This document shows, piece after piece, positions 58,105 through 64,000 of a DNA stretch of 64,000 bases. A program made the translations under genes and the position numbers. Origin of the DNA: Cololabis saira (lineage: Eukaryota > Chordata > Actinopteri > Beloniformes > Belonidae); NCBI RefSeq assembly GCF_033807715.1, contig NC_084597.1, positions 5,350,666 to 5,414,665 on the forward strand, read 5' to 3'. The stretch's first letter is position 1. Each line of letters opens with the position of its first letter. The notes under the pieces were generated by a model. That model was not told the DNA's origin. It worked only from the letters and a program-made list of their open reading frames with translations, and did no database searches.

Positions 58105-59054
58105 GGGCCAAATCCACAAAAGGATTGTGCGGCTTTTGCGGCCGCTAAACCGGTGCAAATGGGACAAAAAGAGAGCGTCTAATTCACAAAGCACCCGCAA
58201 AGGGCGAATTGCACCACAAACTGCGCTGCCAAGCAAATAGTGTCATGGTGCGCCTGTGTCATTTGCATGCATGTAAATTAGGTAATATTCATACATTCGG
58301 CGCAAAATTGCCCCCTTTCTATGCAAATAAGCCTCATTGCAAAAACCGTCTAATTCACAAAGGCCAGCGCTATTTGCCACACGCAAAAATAGTGGAGCAA
58401 ATACCGTCTTTTCGAAGCGTGTATTAACTGCTGCAAACTCACTCCTCACTCTCTGTTTCTCTCTCTCTTCAATATCATTCAAGCCTGTGTGATACTGAAT
58501 GATATTAAGGGTGAAATCTACAGTCAGACATGACTGTAGACAGTCAGATCAAGTGGGGTTGTGGACTTATCTCGGATTTAAAAATAAAAATAACAGGACG
58601 GAGCTCCGGATTCATCCATACAGTAAGGGGCTGCTTTATTACAAACAATTCCACCATATAAACATATAAATCTAGAATGTGTGTGTTTAGCCGCTGTCAC
58701 CTATTATACAAAAGCACATATTTTTCCCACATTTGCAATCAATATTAAAAGACAAATGTTTTCTATAAACAAACGTTCTTACCCAGTAACCAGCAGTTGT
58801 CATCCATGTTCTGCACCATTCTGTGGACACTGCTGTTTCTAAAGATGTAGCTGGCATGCACTGACCCGATCATGGCGATCACAGGCACAAATTGCACTCA
58901 GCTGCAAAACTTTATGGGCGTGTTTGCGCCGGCATATCATTAGAGCAAAATCTTTTGTGAATAGGACCTTAAAGCGGGGCAAATTGTGGGCGCAAATGCG
59001 CCGCAATTCATAGCGCTATTTGCGGGCGCAATCTATTCTTTGTGGATTTGGCCC
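58105..59054. mobile_element. PIF/Harbinger element abutting the previous one, TAA TSD
   Basis: Ends GGGCCAAATCCACAAAAGGA and TTCTTTGTGGATTTGGCCC. TAA at 58102-58104 (shared with the element to the left) and 59055-59057. Subterminal GCGCAAAT/ATTTGCGC motifs. Contains a minus-strand DDE exon relic. Confidence 0.85.
58783..58897 (-). pseudogene. Harbinger transposase DDE exon relic
   Basis: Minus-strand peptide VQFVPVIAMIGSVHASYIFR then NSSVHRMVQNMDDNCWLLG ending at a donor (CTGG|GTAAGA). The block resembles HARBI1 'WPGSxHDSxIFRNSxxxxxxxxxxxxxWLLGDxGYP'. The catalytic Asp of HDS is changed to Ala (HAS), so even the exon is catalytically dead. An acceptor-like TTTTGCAG lies just upstream (58905-58912). 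Confidence 0.6.
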
Positions 59055-59057
59055 TAA

Positions 59058-59599
59058 AACAGGAAGTAAAATTACCCCCCCCCCCCCCCCCAAAATAATC
59101 CATGTACACAGAAGCCATATTTACCCCTCAAGACTTTTTCAGGGTGACATGGTGTGGGGCCCTTAAACATCTAAATACACCTGGTAATTTATTCACGCGT
59201 CAAAAAGCAGGATGCAGTAATCATCAGAAGACACACAAGGTCTTTGTGATGATGATTTCAGTGCTTGTCAGCTGGAAACATCAGCAACCTGGAGTTCAGA
59301 CCTGTTAGAAAGCCTCAGGAACAGCATCCTTTATTCAACCTGTGTCAGCACCCAGCATTTATACATTACCCAGTTTTTTTTTTCGTTTATTTTCTTTAGG
59401 AGACTTAAATAAAGTTTTTGTTAGAATTCCATGCATAACTTTCATGCAGGTTAGATCATAGTCATTTATGTCTCTCACCTAATGTCAGTTGAGATAGACT
59501 TGAGTTCCCCTATGATCCAGAACAGGATGAAGCAGCGATGGATTGATTGTTTTTCATCTTTCACCGTAGTATATTTATCTACTTCAATCATCTTATTCA
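59058..59599. other. Non-coding stretch
   Basis: A poly(C) run at about 59077-59092; otherwise nothing recognised. Confidence 0.45.
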
Positions 59600-59697
59600 T
59601 AATCTAATTATGTCTTGCCGCTTTTAATGTCAATGTAAAGCACTTTGAATTACCTTGTGTTGAATTGTGCTATATAAATAAACTTGCCTTGCATTAC
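59600..59697 (+). mobile_element. L2-group LINE tail fragment
   Basis: ATTATGTCTTGCCGCTTTTA, GTAAAGCACTTTGAATTACC and AAATAAACTTGCCTTGC, identical in layout to the tails at 52390-52475 and 53420-53495. Confidence 0.8.
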
Positions 59698-60682
59698 CTT
59701 ACATCAAACCAACTGCTAGAAATTTGGGTGTTTCATTTGACTCCAACCTTTGTTTTAATGAACAAGTGAAGAAAGTTGTCCAGTCGTGTTTTTACCAGCT
59801 GAAGCTGATTTCCAAAGTCAAACTTTTTAATCTCCTGATAATCTCCAAAAAGTTGTTCCATACTTGTCCATACTCTCGCCTGGATTATTGTAACGCCCTT
59901 TACACCGGTATTTCTCTTTTCTTTTTTTTTTACTTGATCAAGTTTCCAACAGTCCCACAGCATAAGATGCAGCATGCAGAAAAAAAAAAAAAAAAAAAGG
60001 TTCTCAAACTTAAATCTTTTCAGATATCCCCACACAAACTAAGAAGAACCCAAGTCCCTCAGAGAAAAGTAGCACTTACAAACTAAAGCGCGGTCTGAAC
60101 TATACAGAGAACAGAGAGCCAGAACTGCACCGGTATTTCTCAATCATCACTCCACCGCCTTCAGTTGGTACAAAACGCAGATGCTCGTCTGATCACTGCC
60201 TCAAGAACATTTTAACATATCACTCCAATTCTGTCGTCTCTTCACTATCTTCCTGTTCACTATTGCATTGATTTTAAAAATCTATTGCTGACTTTTAAGG
60301 CCTAAGTAACCAAGTCCCTAGTTATTTTAAAGAACTTTTAACCCCCTACCTGCCAGGGCCTCCCCCAGAGCAGCAAGTAGAGGCCTTCTGATCGTTCCCG
60401 GGGCCCAGTTTGTGACCAAAGGTCATGGAGCTTTTGCAGTCCGGGCCCCCAAACTTTGGACTTCTTTACCTGCTGGTAGCTAAATCCCCCACTGCTTTGA
60501 AATCTTTACTAAAAACAATCCTCTTTAGAAAAGCTTTTATTGTGGTGTGAATATTGCTATTAATTTTAGACTTGGTTATTGCTGTCTTATGTTCTTATGC
60601 ACTATGCACTGTATTTTTATCTTGAAGTATTTCATTGTTCTTGGGAAGCACTTTGTAACTTTATTAATAAAGTTTAATATTA
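59698..60682 (+). pseudogene. L2-group LINE ORF2 C-terminus and tail
   Basis: PTARNLGVSFDSNLCFNEQV, then VVQSCFYQLKLISKVKLFN, SRLDYCNALYTGIS, then after an insertion (59917-60127) LQLVQNADARLITASRTF, ITPILSSLHYLPVHYCIDFK and fragments of the 'P.LWNSLP..FK' end in broken frames. This is the RT C-terminal region of L2/Maui elements. The tail AGCACTTTGTAACTTTATTA-AATAAAGTTT is followed by a short ATT run into which the next repeat inserted. Confidence 0.8.
59917..60127 (-). mobile_element. 211-bp retro-insertion with 14-bp TSD in the L2 ORF
   Basis: CACCGGTATTTCTC occurs at 59903-59916 and 60128-60141 and occurs once in related L2 frames. The insert begins with a T-rich run on the plus strand, i.e. 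ends in poly(A) on the minus strand, as expected of LINE-mediated retrotransposition. It also has an internal poly(A) run (59980-59998). I do not recognise the source sequence; a short processed RNA or SINE is possible. Confidence 0.7.
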
Positions 60683-61136
60683 TTATGAGGGCCCGAGCAC
60701 TGACAGTGCAAAGGCCCTATTGTATCTGTAGGAATTGTTTTTATCCTTGTTTTTCTTCCGGCGAAATGAGGGCCTTTTTTCCCCCTAAAGGTGCCCCAGA
60801 GGTCACCAAATTTTGCACGCAAGCCAGGCCTGGCGAAAAATTAGATATTTAATGGTTTGCATTAATGGGCGTGGCCTAACGGCTCAACAGCGCCCCCTAC
60901 AAAACTTTGTGCCTCAAGCCCCACAATACGGTTTGACGTACATGCACAAAAATCGGTACACACCTGTATCATGTCACAACTTAAAGAAAAGTCTCTTGGC
61001 GCCATGGCCGAAACCGAACAGGAAGTCGGCCATTTTGAATTAATCGTGTAGTTTTGGCGCAATTTATGCCATTTCTTTGTCCGCTTCTTCGCCCGAACCG
61101 TAATGTGCACCCAGGTGTGTTATACATCAAAATGTG
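60683..61136 (+). repeat. GGGCCC-hairpin repeat, copy D (3'-cut)
   Basis: Starts GAGGGCCCGAGCACTGACAG right after an ATT run, follows the family to TTATACATCAAAATGTG and stops where a Tx1/L1-like LINE begins. It has the same CTGACAGTGC hairpin loop as copy A at 5791. Confidence 0.9.
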
Positions 61137-61540
61137 ATTGTGCTTCTTTGTCAGTGAGACTTTGTCGGCGGGTGCACCTGCCCGCGTCGGCGGCCGGGGC
61201 GGCTCTGTCTCTCCGGGCAGGCTGGCCCCTTGCTGGGTGGGAGTTGTCGGCCTGGAGGGTGAGGGCCTCCTGGCCACATGTCCGGCCCGGACCGGGTGGC
61301 CGGGGATTGCTTGGGTCCGCCGCCGCGCCTAGCTGCTTCTTCCCGTGTCGTCGGCCGCCGCACTGGGGGGGGGGGCTCTCTGGCGGTGGGTTGCCTCCCG
61401 CCCTCTTCTCCCCTCTGTGGGGTTGCTGGTGGCCTGGGTTCCGGGTTCTTCCTTGTCGGCCTCTGGTCTCGCGGGTGGCGGGGTTGCTCCTCCCCGTCCC
61501 CCACTATAGATACACTTCAGGTGGAGCTTTGATATGATTA

Positions 61541-61608
<68 letters not shown>

Positions 61609-61666
61609 ATATATATATATACTGTATACATACATGCACACATACACACACATAGCCACACATATG

Positions 61667-61727
<61 letters not shown>

Positions 61728-61750
61728 AGCCACACATACATATACACGCT

Positions 61751-61847
<97 letters not shown>

Positions 61848-62226
61848 CCACTCAGTCATATAGATACACACACATACACACACACAAACACATACACAGC
61901 CACACAGACATGTACATACACACGCTCGTATACACACACATACACACATACACGCATACACGCACACACACACATAGACATATACACTGGCTTGTTCACC
62001 TGCATGCTGGCTCTGTAGTTTTTGGGGTTAGTTAATCGCGGTAGCTTAGCTTAGACTGTGATCGGATCTCGAGATTTGGGTCGATTGCTGCTCGTGTTTT
62101 GATCGTGATCCGTGTCGGTTTTGTGTTTCATTTGTGGTTTTTGTTGCAGATTTCCAGTGCCTGTCGTGTGCCTCCGTGTGTTCTTGCTTCCTGGATTGGC
62201 AGTGGATGTCCAGCTAAAAAAAAAAA
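61137..62226 (+). mobile_element. Tx1/L1-like LINE 3' UTR with CA arrays and poly(A)
   Basis: A GC-rich block (61137-61500, for example TGGCGGTGGGTTGCCTCCCG), TATAGATACACTTCAGGTGG, CA arrays at 61542-61603, 61673-61723 and 61753-61846 with diverged CA between, then TTTTTGGGGTTAGTTAATCG through CTGGATTGGCAGTGGATGTC and a poly(A) run (62216-62226). The last 200 bp are shared with 5934-6121. ORFs in the GC-rich block have no family match I know. The clade is assigned from memory of similar fish sequences. Confidence 0.55.
61542..61846. repeat. (CA)n microsatellite cluster
   Basis: Three CA runs separated by TATATATACTGTATACATAC and TAGCCACACATACATATAC. Diverged CA continues to about 61985. Confidence 0.95.
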
Positions 62227-64000
62227 ATGAATTATACATACTTGAACTTCTGTCTGTGTGCTTCAAAGCAGCTGAAATCTGACTGGATTTTATCTAAATG
62301 TTGATTAATTTTCCCCCCTCATACTTTCAAGCCAACATAAATGGAAATGGTTCTTCTTTTTTTGCACAACTTGGGATGCACTCCTCCTTCCAAATGCTTT
62401 TAAGGGCTGAAAATGCTCTTTCATGTAGCAGAGGATGATTTTAATCACTAACAGGAAGGTTAAAGTTATAAGAGCTGTTGGCTTGGCCTGGTGATAGTAG
62501 TGGTATACATTTTCACAACCACCATTTGTTCATTTGTAGAGAAATTGGCCAAAAAAACAATTGTTTTCACCAGTCACATTCAGCCTTAAGGAGGTTATTG
62601 CCCTGTTATCTCAGCAAAATAATTGACTTTGATGGATCTCCCGTTATTCTGCAGCCTCTGCTTTTCCTGCAGTCAGTATACTAATGGCCATAATGTACCA
62701 CATTACTTTTCATCACTCATCTTTTTTTTGTTTTGTTGACATCATTGATAATAATGCCATAAATTGGCATTACTCAGAGGTGATACTCTGTCTATTGAAT
62801 AAACTATAAGTTAAGACAAAGTTTTACTGTACATACATCTGTTGTCATGACAGCTGACACCTGTGTTTGCTGTGGACCCAGAAAGTACTGTGAGTCCGCA
62901 GTTAATAAATTAATTGTTCCGACTTGTAGTTCTTTCCTATTGTTGTTCCCTGATGTTTTTCTTATAGCTCTTTACTTAAACTGTAAGTTAAATATTTGTC
63001 TCTTTGTTTTTCATTAAAAATTTTTGATAAAACAGCCTTCACTCAGTGCTATACTCCATAACATTAAATGGTGTATTTTTATCTTTTATATTGGCCCTTG
63101 TCTTTATGCTTTTATTTTAAGTTACAGTCTGAATTATTAACTTTAGGAACTTTGTGAATGAATCTCACTTGCTAAAAGCCCCAGCGTAAGTGCAGACCAA
63201 CTCATCCACCAGTCTGACAATGATGCCTGTCAGAACTTTGTAATCTTCTAGTCATACTGCAAATGATATTTGCAATATGGCTGGACAATTTAATTTGAGT
63301 TATGGAGTGTTTTTACTTGAAAGAGAACTGAGTTAGGATATGTGCAATTATGAACTTAATTACCAATGGTAGGGACTAACCCTGCATATTGTCCATCTGT
63401 CAGACATTCTTGTTCTCCATCCATCTTTTGTCCCTTTTGATTTGGAATCAAACCCAAGGATGCAGAAGAAACTGGGATTTGACAGCTGTGGTCTGTCATC
63501 CATCTGTCGTTCCTTTATCTTGATTTTGCATCAACATTGGCTGGCTGTTCTACTCTCTTTTGTGTGAATTATGTCTGCATCCTCAAGATACTGTTCTTTC
63601 TCAAGTGCATTAAATCTCTATCCAAAGAAATTACGTTGACAGACGTGTTTGTGGGAATATTTATTCTGACATTGGATTAGCTGTGTCTGGAATGGGTGCA
63701 GTGCAATTTGGGAGAAATGATCAGTCTCACCAACCATTGCCACAAGAATATCATCAAACTTCTTCTTTAACAAAAGAACACCAATTGAGGTAGTAACTAA
63801 CAATCAGCAAAGATGAACCCTATTGTGTGTAGCTTTCATTTTCATTAGTTTTTCGTAATTGACAATTTTCCCGTCCCTTTTACACATTGATCCATTTTTT
63901 CTATCCTCACAGTGTTCTGCAAGCCATGACACAAGAAACGGTTTTAGTTTTTTTTGCTTTGTTTCTATCTATCTCACCAAGTTTATTTTCCTGTTTGCTA
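62227..64000. other. Non-coding stretch to window end
   Basis: AT-rich, apparently unique. No gene, exon or repeat family seen. Confidence 0.5.

Noticed and set aside
61103..61537. 144-codon GC-rich ORF
   Set aside because: Lies in what looks like a LINE 3' UTR; frames are open on both strands because of GC content.

Overview
This is vertebrate DNA, almost certainly from a teleost fish. I see no intact host gene. The evidence for a fish is the repeat content: L2/Maui-like, Rex1-like, RTE/Rex3-like and Tx1/L1-like LINE ends; a tRNA-derived SINE with an L2-like tail; many hAT and PIF/Harbinger elements with readable target-site duplications (TSDs); one solo LTR; and long CA, TA and GAAA microsatellites. 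The species cannot be told. All family names come from remembered motifs, because no database was searched.

Layout. 1-5.8 kb: a LINE RT fragment, a long-TIR MITE, an RTE LINE 3' end with two internal tandem expansions, and an 879-bp element built from CGTGNNCACG palindromes. 5.8-28.1 kb: one copy of a teleost repeat with hairpin ends (called here the GGGCCC-hairpin family), split into three pieces. The first gap holds a Tx1/L1-like LINE 3' end (TSD TAATGGTTT), and inside that LINE's tail sits a 15,995-bp inverted-repeat-bounded segment (6326-22320) with ~1.25-kb terminal inverted repeats and an 8-bp TSD (AAAATAAA). The second gap holds a ~5-kb hAT-like element (TSD CACACCTG) that contains a second hAT (TSD TTTTAAAC), an L2 LINE and a SINE.

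The 16-kb segment is the most interesting object. Next to its left TIR is a leftward, multi-exon CCDC106-like gene. Next to its right TIR is a rightward exon resembling an ISXO2/Merlin-type DDE transposase. A possible bidirectional promoter lies near 9.4-9.9 kb. A 9-kb higher-order tandem array of the GGGCCC-hairpin family (four ~2.0-2.6-kb units) separates a first coding exon from the later rightward exons. My inference is a two-gene, Merlin-like DNA transposon enlarged by array growth.

28-45 kb: Harbinger and hAT MITEs with clean TSDs; a 21-bp minisatellite that, read leftward, lies in one frame with a 2A-like motif (DVEINPGP) and is cut by a hAT MITE; a pair of hAT copies with internal 'TCGAAAT' minisatellites; and a 1.4-kb tandem segmental duplication carrying a TTCGGG minisatellite, one copy interrupted by a TAA-flanked transposon. 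45-62 kb: more nesting, including a Harbinger with CTG TSD inside a TAA-flanked transposon; a Rex1-like LINE invaded by an L2-like LINE that itself holds a hAT and a solo LTR; and two Harbinger elements abutting on one TAA. 62.2-64 kb is featureless. None of the protein relics looks intact, so the window reads as a gene-poor, repeat-dense region whose interest is its insertion history.
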